Source: Beauveria sp. NWAFU-1 (taxonomy: Eukaryota; Ascomycota; Sordariomycetes; Hypocreales; Cordycipitaceae). From it: 64,000 nucleotides of DNA. The first letter of the stretch is position 1. Each line of letters begins with the position of its first letter. The position numbers were made by a program, and so were the translations under genes. Positions 33,882 to 45,414 of this stretch are shown in pieces. The notes under the pieces were generated by a model. The model had not been told where the DNA came from. It saw nothing but the letters and a program-made list of their open reading frames with translations, and did not search any database. The DNA lies in NCBI GenBank assembly GCA_024472245.1, contig JANBXD010000003.1, positions 806,001-870,000 on the forward strand, written 5' to 3'.

Positions 33882-35286
33882 ATGCCTGCCCGGAAGCGTG
33901 TGATCGAGGACACCGGCGCCGCCGCTGCCGGGACCTCGCGGCGCCGGTCCGGCCGAATTTCCAGCGCGCCGAAGAAAAGCTCGTATTGGGAAAGTGCCGA
34001 CAATGAGAGCGACGACGAGGAGCCGGCGAAGAAAAAGCTCAAGGTGAACAGTGGCAGCCGCGTGAAGCCGAAGCAAGACAGCGACGAGGACGAGTATACA
34101 GCAGAGGCGCAGCTCGCAGCGGAGGCAGAGGAGGAAGAAGAAGAGGAAGAGGAAGATGATCAGGATGACGAGAATAGGCAGATGAAGGTCACGATCGTGC
34201 CGCTGGAGCAGCTGAGAGATGATGGGGGTGTGCCGTACGAGGACCACAAAGTGCATGAGAACACGTTGCTTTTTCTCAAAGATCTCAAGGCCAACAATCG
34301 ACGGCCATGGTTGAAATGCAAGTTATTTCCCACCAATTCAAAACTGAAGCAAGAGGAAGGAAAAAAAACCCCAACACTGACCATTCCGCACAGCCCACGA
34401 CGGCGAGTACCGCCGCGCCTTCAAAGACTGGACCACCTTTGTCGACCTCACTACCCAGACCGTCTCCGCCGCCGACGCCACCGTCCCCGAGCTGCCCTCC
34501 AAGGACGTCGTCTTCCGCATCTACCGCGATACGCGCTTCAGCAAGGACCCCACGCCCTACAAGCCGCACTTTTCCGCCGCCTGGTCGCGCACCGGCCGCA
34601 AGGGGCCCTACGCCTGCTACTATGTCCATCTCGAGCCCGGCCGCGGCACGTCGTTTATCGGTGGGGGTCTGTGGCATCCGGAAGCGGCGCACGTGCACAG
34701 GATGCGGAGGAGCATCGACCGGCATCCGGAGCGGTGGCGGGCGGTGCTGGGGGAGGAACAGTTTCGGAGGGTGTTTTTTCCGGGGGTGGACAAGAAAAGG
34801 GGCGTGGAGGCGGTGGTGAAGGCGTTTGTGGGAAAGAATCAGATGAATGCGCTGAAAAAGAAGCCAATGGTGAGTTTTTTTTTTCTTTTTTCAAAAAAAG
34901 AACTTGATCAAAAGCTGTGTTCTATAGTTGGGGTTTTCTTTCTCTACGCTTGTGCTGACGACTGTGAAAAAGGGATACGACGCGACGCATCGCGACATTG
35001 AGCTGCTCAAGCTCAAGAATTATACCGTCGGAATACCGTTTGACGAGGACATGCTGTGCAAGGACAATGTGCAGGAGATGCTTGGCGAGTACATTCGCGC
35101 CATGGAGGGATATGTAAGTTGTGAAGGAAAAGAAAGGGAGACGGACGGAGAGGTGCAAACGCTAATGGAATGTAGATTACGTTTGTTAATAGCATCGTCA
35201 TGCCAGATCCTGGTCTTGACGAAAGCGATAGTGACGACGACGACGACGAAGACGAAGATGAGGGAGAAGACGACGACCAACCGTGA
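33882..35286 (+). CDS. DUF2461-family protein with acidic tails
   Basis: Four exons (33882-34317, 34394-34869, 34973-35113, 35176-35286) encode 387 residues. The first intron (34318-34393) is a GC-AG intron with donor GCAAGT. It is the only reading that joins WLK to HDGEYRRAF, the start of the conserved DUF2461 core. The core shows FRIYRDTRFSKDPTPYKPHF, YYVHLEPG and FIGGGLWHPEA, all typical of this widespread family of unknown biochemistry. The N-terminus has basic and acidic nuclear-type stretches (PARKRV, SDDEEPAKKKLKV, then runs of E and D), and the C-terminus is a polyacidic tail. Fungal members are probably nuclear (inference). Introns 2 and 3 are 103 and 62 nt with GTGAGT and GTAAGT donors. 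Confidence 0.9.
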
Positions 35287-35420
35287 TGCCATTGAGCATG
35301 CCTTGAGTCAAAACAGTTGGGTTTGCGCGTCTAAATTCGGTGCTGTAGATTCATCATGTACATATAAACATTTAATAACGCAAAACGGCGCAACAGCCTC
35401 CCCCACAAACGTAACATCCG

Positions 35421-37433
35421 CTACGCGCAGCCGCAGACGTCAAACTGCGCCACGCTCGGGTCATGGTCGCTGACCTGGCCGTCTGCATCCTGCCATGTGT
35501 TGACGTGAAGGTGCTCAAACTTTGCGCGGCGGCCGAGCGCCTTGCTGGCGTACATGTGGTCGAGGGACTGGCAGTTCATGTCAAAGAGGTAAGTATAGCG
35601 CTCCGCGGGCGGGGTGCCGACCAAGTCATCCACGTTGACGAGGCCCGACTTGTCAGCAAAGACGCGCATGGGCTGGACCTGGGCAAACTCGTTAAAGTCG
35701 CCGGCGGAAATGACGCGCGCCTTGGGATCCTTGGCGAGGATCTCGGCGATAAAGGCCTGATTTTTGATTAGTTTTACGTTGATGTTCATTGGGCTGAGTG
35801 TTGACAGGGCTGTCGTCAACGTACCGCGGCAGCCTCGTTTTGGCTGGTGCGCTTCTCGACGCCCTTGTTGACGGGCGGGCGCTGGTCGCCGTGTAGGGTC
35901 GACGAGCCGCCCTTGCTGCCCATGTGCACGTTGACGGTGAAGAATACCTTGCCGCCCTTTTTGGCCTTCCACTGCGCGGCGAGCGGCTTGCGGCTGTTGT
36001 CGTAGGCCGGGTTGCTGGGGTCGATGCGACCCGGGTTGTACTTGAGCGCGGGGCCGTCGAGGACGGCATTGGCGTCGGAGCTGCCGCCCTGGTTGGGCTG
36101 GAAGAGGTCGAGGACGTCGACGCGGTAGAGGTACGCCTGGCGGATGTTGCCGCCGGGCTCGCCGCCGTCTTGGTTATTGACGGGGTCGACGTTGGTGAAG
36201 TTGTAGGCCACGCCCGACTCCTGGAGCAGCGCGTCGGCGAGCGTGCCGAGGGTGAGACTGGCGGATACGACGCCGTCGTTGGTGGGTCCCGAGTTGTCCT
36301 GGATCTCTTGCAGGAAGATGAGGTCGGGAAGGCGCAGCTTGTGGACAATCTGGTCGACGACGCGGGGCAGATGGGCCGACGTCGGGGCCAGGTTCTCGGC
36401 GTTGTACGAGGCGACGGTGATGCCGCTGCAGTTGCCGGTGCTGTTGAAGGTGACGGCAGGGAATTCAGCGTTGGCTTCGACGATGGGAGCAACGGCAGTC
36501 AGCGGCAGCAGGCGGTAAAATCCAAAGGCGTTGTAGACGACACCGGTCACGTCGCCGAGGTAATCACCGAGCTTGGTGTTGTTGGGATTCAGAGAGCCAT
36601 CCAGAGGCGAGCCAATGATGATGGTCTCGGGGTTGGCATCTAAAACAAATCAGAAGCAATTCAGATAACTGAGGGCACTTGTGACTTCCTACCTCCTTCA
36701 AGCATGGTGATGCCGCCGTGGGCATTGACACCGGTGGCGGTCCAGTCGCCGCGCACCCAGACGTCGCCGAAGCGGTTGGGTCGGCTGGTCTGGTAGGCGC
36801 CCCTGACGGTGACGAGCTCGCCGAGCAGGCTCTGCCAAAAGTCGAGGCCGTAGCTGGCCGGGTCGAGGGTGGGGTTGGACTCGGAGACGAGGCTGACGGC
36901 GTTGGGCACGCCAAAGATGCCGCCGACGTCGAGGCCCGAGTAGTTCTGCGTCGGAGGCGAGAGCGTATCGACGGCAATGACTAGCGGCTTGACGGGGTTG
37001 CCGCTGGAGCGGACGACGACGTTGGTGGGACGGCTGAGCTCGGTGAGCTGAATGTAGTTTTTGTTGGATCTGGTAGTCATGCTTGGTCAACGTTTGCACT
37101 GCGTCTCCGCCGGTGAATATCTTGCCCTCACCTGTACATCTCAACGCGGCCGTTGAGTGAGATGACGTCGCCGACCTTGACGCTGCCGAGAATACTGTTG
37201 CCAAAGACGTAGAGACCTTCCGAGGTGCGCGCATCGCCGTCTGGCTGCAGTGAGCGCAGCCAGATGCCATTGTCGTTGGACGCGGTGACGAGGCCGGTGA
37301 CGTTGGTGACGTTTTGGCCGCTCAGCGGCGACACGAACCGGTTGCCGTTGATCTCGGCAATGGTGGTGGCGGCAGTCACGGAGGCGGCGGCCAGCACCGC
37401 GCCGATAAGGCGATCAAGGATCGCGGGCTTCAT
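35421..37433 (-). CDS. Secreted endonuclease/exonuclease/phosphatase-family nuclease
   Basis: Four exons (37433-37132, 37069-36693, 36639-35825, 35756-35421) encode 609 residues. The N-terminus (MKPAILDRLIGAVLAAASVTAA) is a signal peptide. Residues ~25-230 resemble the OB-like N-terminal module found in ExeM-type extracellular nucleases (VTGLVTASNDNGIWLRS, VKVGDVISLNGRVEMY). The C-terminal half is an EEP catalytic domain: VASYNAENL, LIFLQEIQDN (metal-binding Glu), FFTVNVHMGSKGG, VISAGDFNEF, LDHMYAS and SDHDPSVAQF (catalytic Asp-His pair). Likely an extracellular DNase/RNase for nutrient scavenging or host-DNA degradation. Introns are 62, 53 and 68 nt. The gene converges on the DUF2461 gene, with 134 bp between stops. 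Confidence 0.92.
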
Positions 37434-39779
37434 TTGTCTGACTTTTGGGGCAGCGTACAGTGGTGGCTAATACGGAGCAGCTCTGCGACAAGCAGCTCTC
37501 ATGCAGCTGGTGAGCTACTTGTATCAAGGCGATGCTACGCTCCGTCCCCTCTAGCTCACCGAAGGATCCAATACTGATCAAGTCATGACTACTTTTCAGC
37601 TGCGCAGCTAGGTTGCATCGCTCTATTCGACTACTACGAACCAGGCCGCCCCTCGTGCAGTCCCTGATGGCGTTATCTTTTTTTCCCCCTTCTTTCTTGG
37701 CGCGGGACGGACGAGAAACGTGGGCTCGGCCAGCTCTCTCAGGGACGGCCATTTTCGCCTGAGCCATCTGCACTGGCGAAGCTTAAAGGGCTAGGCCATT
37801 TGTGTTTTGCAAACGATGGATCGAGCCATGCTGCCGGAGAAGTGCACCACCCAGTTTTCGAGATGCCAGCATCGAGCTTTGTGGCACGCAGTCGGGTCTC
37901 TTGTCGATCCATCTGTTTTTGATTGTCGACGTTTGTCTCAGACTCTTTGAGGGGGGGCATGCGGCATGCAACGATCGGTGCCGCGTCGATGAGCGGGAAA
38001 CATAGAACAAAAGACGGACGAGGGGAGAACAGGGACGTCGGGCATGCTTAATTTAGCGGGGCTGCTTGATATAGCGGGGGCTGCTTGAGATAGCGGGTCT
38101 GTTAGCTGGCTATAGCGGCCAAAATTACCGCCAAGAGCAGCCGACCCCGCTAAAAAAAGAAATGCCAAGCCTCGGGTCCAGGCCGCAGTTGTCCGTCCCA
38201 TAACACGCTTGTATTGCTTCACGTGTTGTATAACCTGTTACCTCAGGCTCAGGTAATTTATTTGATTTATTTAGTAAGCGCAGAATTCATGCCAATATCG
38301 ATTTTGCATAATACAAGATGCACAATTGCATAGATGCATACTTTAATTCCTGCCCCCCTAGCACAGTCGCTTGGCAACTTCTAATGTCCACGGATAACGC
38401 CAAGTCTCCGTATGCCGACTTACTCGTTTATTGTGTCATTTCTCATCTCATAATTGGTCCATCTGCCCCTCTACCGGTCTGTCCAAGTAACCTCAATTAC
38501 GATCTTTCCGGAACTAATTAGAGTGCAGCCAAGCCGCGCAGCACAACACGCCATTGCCGGCCCTGATGCACTCGCGACGATGCTGCAACTCACACATCAA
38601 TTGTTTGTTTCTCCCCTCTAGCTGCCACCGTGTGCTGCCGAAAACAGTCAGGGCCATCTCCGTTTCTTAAAATAGGTCCATGTTCACAGATTGCTGTGGC
38701 TGTACAAGGTGAGAAAAAGAGACAAAAGCGGCGGGTTCCTTGGCTACCCACTTGACGGCTTACACGGCAAATGTCGGGACAAGGAGTTTGAAAAAGCCAG
38801 GCATACTCATCAGCAGTTTGAATCAATCCCGCAGCAGATTAAAAAAAAAAAAACCACATTGTCCGTTTCTGCCGGGTTTAGGCATGATATATTCTCCATC
38901 TCCCACTCGGGGACTCGGGTGGGCTAGTCGTTGACTCGTTCGCCGCTAGGCCCGCGTACCGCACAAGGCGGCAGCAGCACCGAATACGGACGGCCAAGCC
39001 AATCCAAACAGCTGATATTGGAATTGCATATCCCATGCCGACGGGCCGTCAGCAACAAGAAAAGCTGGTGGATATAAAAGTTTCCAGCTTTTCGCCGTAC
39101 CGTGTGACCCGGACCAAAGCGGGTATAGCCCAGATCTGCCCCATCGTCTCGGCCCATCTTACATGTCATGCCCCTCGGAGCGGTGACCATGGGACGAACC
39201 CCCGAATGTTACGAATAGTCCAGGAGCATTATGCTTCCTCATTTGGCTGCCGGAGAAGCAGATACTCGGTCAATTATCAGTCCAAGCGCCTCCACTCAAG
39301 TTTATTATGCGACTGCCGCGGCCATGGCAACCTCACCAACTGCGCGACCTGGCTTGCACCTCCCCCAAGTTTGCTCTGCGTTACTCTAGAGTGAGGCCGG
39401 CGACTGGGACAATGTTGCATTCTATTCGACAAGCTGTCTCATACTGACCCGTAGTTCTCGGCCTGTTGTGTCTCGGCAAACGAATTTCCTGTCCGAGACA
39501 CGCTCAGGTCACCCAGTCGGTCGTCTTGGACCCAAGCTCCCACCTATTCCATGGCACGCAGCTTAGTTATTTATATTGCCGTGCTCCCAGCATATACCAT
39601 CATCAACAGAAATCTCATTCTCTTTCATTTCTCATCTCGTCTTCTTCTGCAGCGGGCCGGTCGTGGTCTCATCGTGCTCTTTTTTGAAGTCGCCATCTCA
39701 CTTACACCTGGTTCCGTTCTACCTCTTCTTTGAAGCCGGCCATCTCACTTACACCTACTCCGTCACCACCCTCCTCACC
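37434..39779. other. 2.3-kb intergenic region with a small foldback element
   Basis: No coding gene is supportable. A ~103-bp foldback element lies at 38052-38154 (separate entry). The last ~250 bp are pyrimidine-rich and look like the promoter and leader of the NADase gene. Confidence 0.5.
38052..38154. mobile_element. MITE-like foldback element
   Basis: The stretch starts TTTAGCGGGG and ends CCCCGCTAAA, a perfect 10-bp terminal inverted repeat. Similarity continues inward (GGCTGCTT against AGAGCAGCC). Inside are further partial TAGCGGG units at 38072 and 38091. A target duplication is unclear; the flanks are TTAA on the left and AAAA on the right. It is too short to code and is best read as a miniature inverted-repeat element or remnant. 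Confidence 0.6.
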
Positions 39780-40593
39780 ATGAAGTTCCTCACCACCCTC
39801 GCCCTCACCCTCCCCTCCCTCGCCGCCTCCTCCGCCATCAACGGCCTCCCCGACGCCAGCACCGGTGCCGCCACGTCTCTAGACAGACGCACCGGTAGCT
39901 GCCTCTGCAACGGCGCCACCGCCGCCACCGACGGCGACGCTTTCCTCTGCGGCGACAAGCGCCTCGGCCCCAAGCAGCTCCCCACCAAGCTGCCCCTCGG
40001 CAGCTTCGTCGCCAGCTACAACCGCCTTGGCAGCGACGACATCACCGTCGACCAGTTCCTCGCCGCCTGGACCGGGCCCGACGGCCGCTACCGGTACCCC
40101 CCGCAGAATGGCTTCACGCTCGACGTCCACGGCGATGCCATTAACGGGACCTTGACGCTAGAGGTTGGCACTCTGATTGACCGTTTTGGTAGTGAATATG
40201 GTACGTTTCTCCCCCCCTACCCCCGTTTCTTTTGCTTTTCTACTTGGAATTCGTTCCAGCTTGACCTTGAACCGTACTGAGACAACCACAGGTTCATACG
40301 TTTCCGCCGCGAGCGCTCCCTTTTCGCAGCGTTCCCTGCCCCCGTCCAGCCTCGACGCGGACCCCAAAAATCCCGATTTTCCGTACGGATACCACCTGTA
40401 CAAGGTCCTCCGTCCGTTTGCCGTCGTTGGCGGGCCGATTGCGCCGTGGTTCGGCCAGCCCGGCCTGGGCGCGCAGTTTTACACTGGCGATCTGGGCAAT
40501 ATCATGAAGCTGATTGAAGCCGGCTACATTGAGCGCCAGGACCCGAGCATCCTGGTGACGCAGTCCCAAGGCGCTTGCACGCGGTCAGGGTAA
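39780..40593 (+). CDS. Secreted TNT-domain NAD glycohydrolase
   Basis: Two exons (39780-40200, 40292-40593; intron 91 nt, GTACGT donor) encode 240 residues. The N-terminus (MKFLTTLALTLPSLAASSA) is a signal peptide. The C-terminal half is the TNT fold named after the tuberculosis necrotizing toxin domain: TLIDRFGSEYGSYVS across the intron, RSLPPSSL, YHLYKVLRPFAVVGGPIAPW, and FGQPGLGAQFYTGD, whose glutamine-containing loop is conserved. Fungal members are secreted NADases that split NAD+ into nicotinamide and ADP-ribose. The N-terminal half has paired cysteines (CLCNGA, FLCGDK). NADase activity is assigned by family. The gene converges on the PNPOx/reductase fusion, with 146 bp between stops. 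Confidence 0.9.
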
Positions 40594-40739
40594 ATCTGAT
40601 GTTGTAGTTGTCAGGGAATGGAAAAAGTCTTCAAATGAGCAAGCTTGGATGCTGGGGTAGCAATCTTGATGTAGTATAACGAGATGATGAATCAATCTGC
40701 CATTAATCAACACAGACATATCCTGAAGAATAAATAAAC

Positions 40740-42645
40740 TTAATACCCAAAGTCTTCCCAGACTACATCCTCTCCGTGCAGCCATCCCTGCAGCGATCTC
40801 AACAGCGCCGGCCCCGCGCATAGATAAAATTTCGTCCCTTGTCCCCCAAGTCCCTTCACATCCACCTCTGCCATCCTCCTCTGCTGCACCCCCTTGACCC
40901 CCAGCCGCCGCCGCAGCTCCTCCTCCTCCCCATCACCACCGCCCGAGCAAAACACCGTCGTCACAGCCGCCAGCCCCTCGATTCGCGCAAACGTGTCCTC
41001 TGCTAGCGGCAGGTCCTCGCCGCGCAAACTCCACAGCAGCGTCAGCGGTACGCCCGCGTCGAGCAAGGCTCGCGCCTGCGCCAGCAGCGGCGTGATGCCC
41101 ACACCACCCGCCACAAATACCGACCGCAGCTTCGGCGTATCCGCTGCGACAGAAGTCGTCGTGGGGAGATGAAACGATTCCTGGCCGCCAAAGCCTAAAA
41201 CGGGAATCGCGAGCGGCGCGCGCAGGTTCTGCCGCCAGAGGAGGCCCGTCGCGGGGCCGCCGCTTCTCCGTGCCGTGATTTGCAGCTCAGTCTTTTCTGC
41301 CGCTGCCGTTTCCGGCGGCGGATTCGAGACGGTAAACGTGCGCACAAAATCATCATTCAAGCTCTGCGGATCGTCATCCCGCATGTGCGCGTAACCATGA
41401 TCCAGCTCTTCGCCAAAATCCAGCGTGACATGCTGCCCAGCGCGCCACTTCATCTTATCCCTCTCCCCATCCAGCCTAAATGTGAACCTTGCCACCGTCG
41501 GCGACAGCACCTCCCTATCCACCAGCGTCGCCGTCACGTCTGGCCGGTCGGTGAACTGATTGGGCACCGCGTCCCGCTCGGTGAGCAGATGCCGCACGGG
41601 CGGGTTATACGGGGACCGCTCGAGGTTGGCGCCGCGAAACGGCAGCCCTCGCCGGACAAAGCGCGCGGCGGTGATTGTGACTTGCACGGCGAGGGGCGTG
41701 CGCGGTAAGAGGGCCGCAGCGGCGGGGCCGACGAGGATGGAGGCGCTGCCCGAGAGGTACAGTACGTCGGACGAGGCAAAGTCGGGCACGACGATGCCCA
41801 CGAGCGGGTTGACCTTGAGGTTGCCGAGAGTCTGGTACAGCCGGTTTCCAGAATCTGCAGGGTGAAAACAGTGTTAGCGTTTTCCTTCATCTAGCATGTA
41901 GTTTGTAAGAGGACCGCTTACACTCTGGGTAGACGAGGACGGCCTGGTCGGCCTCATTCTTCAGCACGCGCACAAAGCCCGGTGGGCCGCCGCGATGGTT
42001 CGTGTCCATAGACGCGCCATCCGTGCTCGACAGGAAGAACATGTCCGCCTCGTCCAGCAACTTGATCGCTTGTTCCGGCAACATCCGCCCTTGCTCCCCC
42101 TTCACCACCTCGATATCCTCCCCGTACGCTCTCAGCTGCACCCGTTTTCTGTTCAGATACTTGGGGCAGTTGCCCAAGCTCTCGGTCACTAGAAACGCCA
42201 TCTGCAACTTATTAACCTTTACGTCCGCCGACCCCGCCACCATGGCACCCATGAGCTTGACGCGGTCTCTGCTTTCCAGATCCAGCGTCAGTGCCGCCAT
42301 CATCTTCCCCGCACCATCATTCGGCTGCACCACGCCACCACGAACCGCTTCTTCTCGCCCCCAGAGGGCCTGATACACGGGATCATGCGCCGTATCGACC
42401 GAGCTGTTTAGCCCCAGCACGCCGGGGGCGATGAGCTCGGCGAAGCCCCGCGTGCCGCCCCAGAGCGTCGTCCATGGCCGCCCCTGCGCATCGAGCGTGC
42501 CAACGGCCGCCAGCGGAGATGCAGCCACGCGCAAGGCATAGTGCGGCGGCAGGCCGGCGGCAGTCGGGTTCCGCCCGAGCGGGACCTGGAGCAGGGCCCG
42601 CATGGCGGCCTCGCCCTCGTGAAAGGTTTCCAGTCGCGCGGGCAT
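40740..42645 (-). CDS. PNPOx-like / FAD-NAD(P) reductase fusion protein
   Basis: Two exons (42645-41922 and 41854-40740; intron 67 nt, GTAAGC donor) encode 612 residues. The N-terminal ~270 residues match the pyridoxamine-5'-phosphate-oxidase-like split barrel (ALRVAASPLAAVGTLDAQ, PWTTLWGG, DMFFLSSTDGASMDTNHRGG). The C-terminal half is a ferredoxin-reductase-type module: an FAD-binding barrel (RFTFRLDG, KWRAGQHVTLDFG, RTFTVSNPP) and an NAD(P)-binding domain (VFVAGGVGITPLLAQARALL, YLCAGPALLRS). A 2Fe-2S ferredoxin domain is absent. The substrate is unknown. An upstream in-frame ATG at 42762 would add 39 residues but has C at -3; the ATG at 42645 has A at -3 and starts just before the barrel, so I prefer it. 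Confidence 0.88.
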
Positions 42646-43365
42646 GATGTTGCTGTGCGGTGGCGTGTGCCCGTAGAAAAGGTCGTCGGTATTTTGTTGG
42701 AAGAGGCGATCGGGCTGCAGGAAGCGCGGAATCAATGCGAGTATGGACGAATTCACCCGCATGGGATGACAGATATCTGAAGATAGGGTTCGGACGAGCT
42801 ATGAGCAAGTGTTGTCTCAACGGCGCCCGAGTTTTATGCAATCTCAGAGTGCAACAGATTGGCCAAATCAGCCAGCGCTCGGGAGAAATGGCGGCATCAC
42901 ATCATTGTGAATTAGCAATGCAGATGCCACAGTGAGGTTTGGTTACAAATCAGACGAGTTCGCTCACCCATTTGCAGCATACCCCGCACGAGCATCTGCC
43001 CAATCTTGCCTAATCGGGCGGTTTCATATGAAATCATTTTGTGGCTGAATTTAAGCTTTGACTAAGTTTGCTATTGACAGTAAAGGCAATGCAAAAATCA
43101 ATACGTTGGAACTTGTCAAGAAAAAAACGAGGGTATTATTTACGTGACTATCATCATGTATATCCTATTCTGCAGTGCATCGTCGTAACCACTCGCTTCG
43201 TATGCTGCGGACTGGGTATCATAACGTGCTGCATATCTGGCTCTCCCTGGCCACGCACAAATCTTCAAACGCTGACATGAATGAATGAATGAATGAATGA
43301 ATGATGGAGCTAATGAAGCTCTAAATAAAGATATATGAAGTGAGTGATTGAGCTCAATTAAGCTT
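42646..43365. other. Intergenic region with (GAAT)n microsatellite
   Basis: This is the promoter side of the fusion gene and the 3' flank of the potassium-channel gene. A GAAT microsatellite of about seven units lies near 43275-43303. No gene is seen. Confidence 0.55.
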
Positions 43366-45414
43366 TCAATATTGATATCTCTGTCTTTCGTTATATTGCG
43401 CCTCCAAGTCGTATGGTTGTGGGTTGCCGCGCTGACTCGGTGGAACCCAGCTTCCGTTTGCAAACTCGTCACCAGTGTTGCTGCGCTGGATCGGAGCAAA
43501 GGATGCATTCTGCGGCGGCGCGCCCCGTTGGAAATACGGGTCGCTTGTCGCTGCTCGAACGGGGGCCGGAGCAGTCACGGATCTCTGTGCCGAATACATC
43601 GGTCCACCAGGAGGTGCAGGGCCTGTTGTAGCGCTACGAACCGGTGGCGGCGTTGAGGTTTCATATGGTTCGGCAGAGTACGGGATTTCTGCCGGGGGGG
43701 TTTGCCATGGCGCACTTGGATTGTACGGCCGATATTCGGGTGGCCGTGCTTGAGCTGTACCATTGGTGAACCCTGGCCGATATCTATGCTCAGATCCATC
43801 TAATGACTCGCCCGTTGACGAAACAGAGCGAGAACCTACGCTCCGTTGCGAGTTGGACGGCCTGAGAGGATATTGGGCAGTAGGCTCTGCGAAAGAGAGC
43901 CCGGGCAATGCCGACTGTCCCAGACCGCGGCGAGGTTCCTCACCCAGCAGCGGCATCGGAGTGGGAGCATTGCTATATGGATATTGGTTGCCCGTGCCGG
44001 GCCGTGAAGCTTGGCTGCCCTGTGACGTAACTGTACCAGAGCGTTGGGGTATCATACCCACACCTGGACCTCGCTGTGACATGGCTGTTCCGGGGCGTTG
44101 GGGTATCATACCAACACCTGGACCTCGGAGCGACCCGGCCGTGCCAGGACGCTGTGGCTGCATCATGGGCGTGTGAATTGGCCCTCCATAGCCCATGTCT
44201 GCCGCGGCACTGATCAGAGGCACACTGGGGGAGTAGCTCGAATTGGAGCCATGGGTTCCCGTGCGAGTCAACGCAGTTCTGTTCAAATTGCTCAGCTCAA
44301 TACCGCCTGGGGTGTTGGGACGAGATTGGTAGACGGGGAGCGTGTTTCCAGTGTCAGCGCGGTTGAGCGTGGGCATGGCTTCTAGCTTGTCGTCAGCGAG
44401 GGCAGAAATGTCGGGTAACGTAGCAGCGCGCTCTGGCTGCAGCTTTTCGCCCGTCATTTTGGCGGCTTTGGCTTCGGCCTTGATTTTCTTGGCTTCATTC
44501 TTGGCAAGGGCTTTGTTGACTCTCTTTGTGACAATCCTTAGCAGCGCCTTGTTGACTTTGCGTTCACAGTAGCCAGTGAGGCCTCCATCAGCTCGGGGGA
44601 TCCAGTGGAATAAAAAAAAGACGTAGAAGAGAACGGCGACGATGAGAAAAATGAGGGCAAACGCCCAGACCACAAAGGTAAAGGCCATGCCAGACAAGAT
44701 GGCGGCTTGACGATAGTCTTCCTGGGCGAGGACCTTGAGCTTGTCAAAGAAGCCAACAAAAGCGCCATCGACAGACGTGGCTTTGGTGGCTAGCTTCGCT
44801 TCGTAGACGGACTTGAGGGTGAAAGCATTAATGACCTGGCGAGGACCCGAGCAGACCAAAACGCGAATCCAAGCTGGGACGTGTTAGCAAGCGAATTGAG
44901 CATGGGTTGAAAGAGACTTGCATTTGAAGCTAAAGTAAGTGAAGAGGGCAATGTAGTGAGCTCCCTTTTTACTCTTGGTGAGGGCAGCAAAGACCAGGAA
45001 TCGGCGCCATCCTTGGGCCTTGCCGACACGAATAGACTCCCATCGGACAGCGAGCGGGTCCATGTAGGATTCGGCAATATTATTTCGCCTGATGACACGG
45101 GTGGCGCGGATGGCTTCGTAACCAAGATTGATAAAGGAAAGAATGATGCAAATGGAGAAGATCCATTTGGAAACGTCAAAGGAAATGGCGGGCTTGATGG
45201 TCGACGACCACTTGTTAAAGGCAATCAGCTGGACGGCGGTGAAGCTGTCGATTGAGTAGACGGCAATGGAGATAAAAAGAGAAAACCAGAGATAACCATA
45301 GGCAAATGGGGTGCCACAGCCAGAGGTTCTGAAGTCTTGGAGATTGATGTAGTCCCATTTCTGTTCGGCAAACTCGCGGGTCTGCTTCTTTCGGTTTCCG
45401 CAACAGCAAGCCAT
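43366..45414 (-). CDS. Kch1-type fungal low-affinity potassium channel
   Basis: Two exons (45414-44922, 44873-43366) encode 666 residues. The intron (44921-44874, 48 nt) is GC-AG with donor GCAAGT; no GT donor keeps the frame. The N-terminal ~290 residues match the Kch1/Kch2 (Prm6) family: a cysteine-rich start MACCCGNRKK, WDYINLQDF, a first membrane segment FAYGYLWFSLFISIAVYSID, another around WIFSICIILSFINLGYEA, VCSGPRQVINAFTLKSV after the intron, and FVVWAFALIFLIVAVLFYVF. These proteins carry K+ influx linked to calcium signalling in yeast. The C-terminal ~370 residues are disordered, rich in P, G, S and R, with a repeated MIPQRPGTA-type unit. Plasma-membrane location is inferred from family. 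Confidence 0.9.
44010..44160 (-). repeat. Internal repeats in the Kch1-like cytosolic tail
   Basis: The coding strand carries three imperfect units encoding RGPGVGMIPQR(P/S)GT-type peptides, preceded by a diverged QRPGTAGSL. The DNA units are 51 bp apart (for example GGGGTATCATACC at 44045 and 44099). They suggest repeat expansion in a disordered, possibly phosphorylated tail. Confidence 0.7.

Noticed and set aside
35924..36643. 239-codon open frame antisense to the secreted nuclease
   Set aside because: GC-rich shadow of the EEP-domain exon, composed mostly of V, G, A, D and E.
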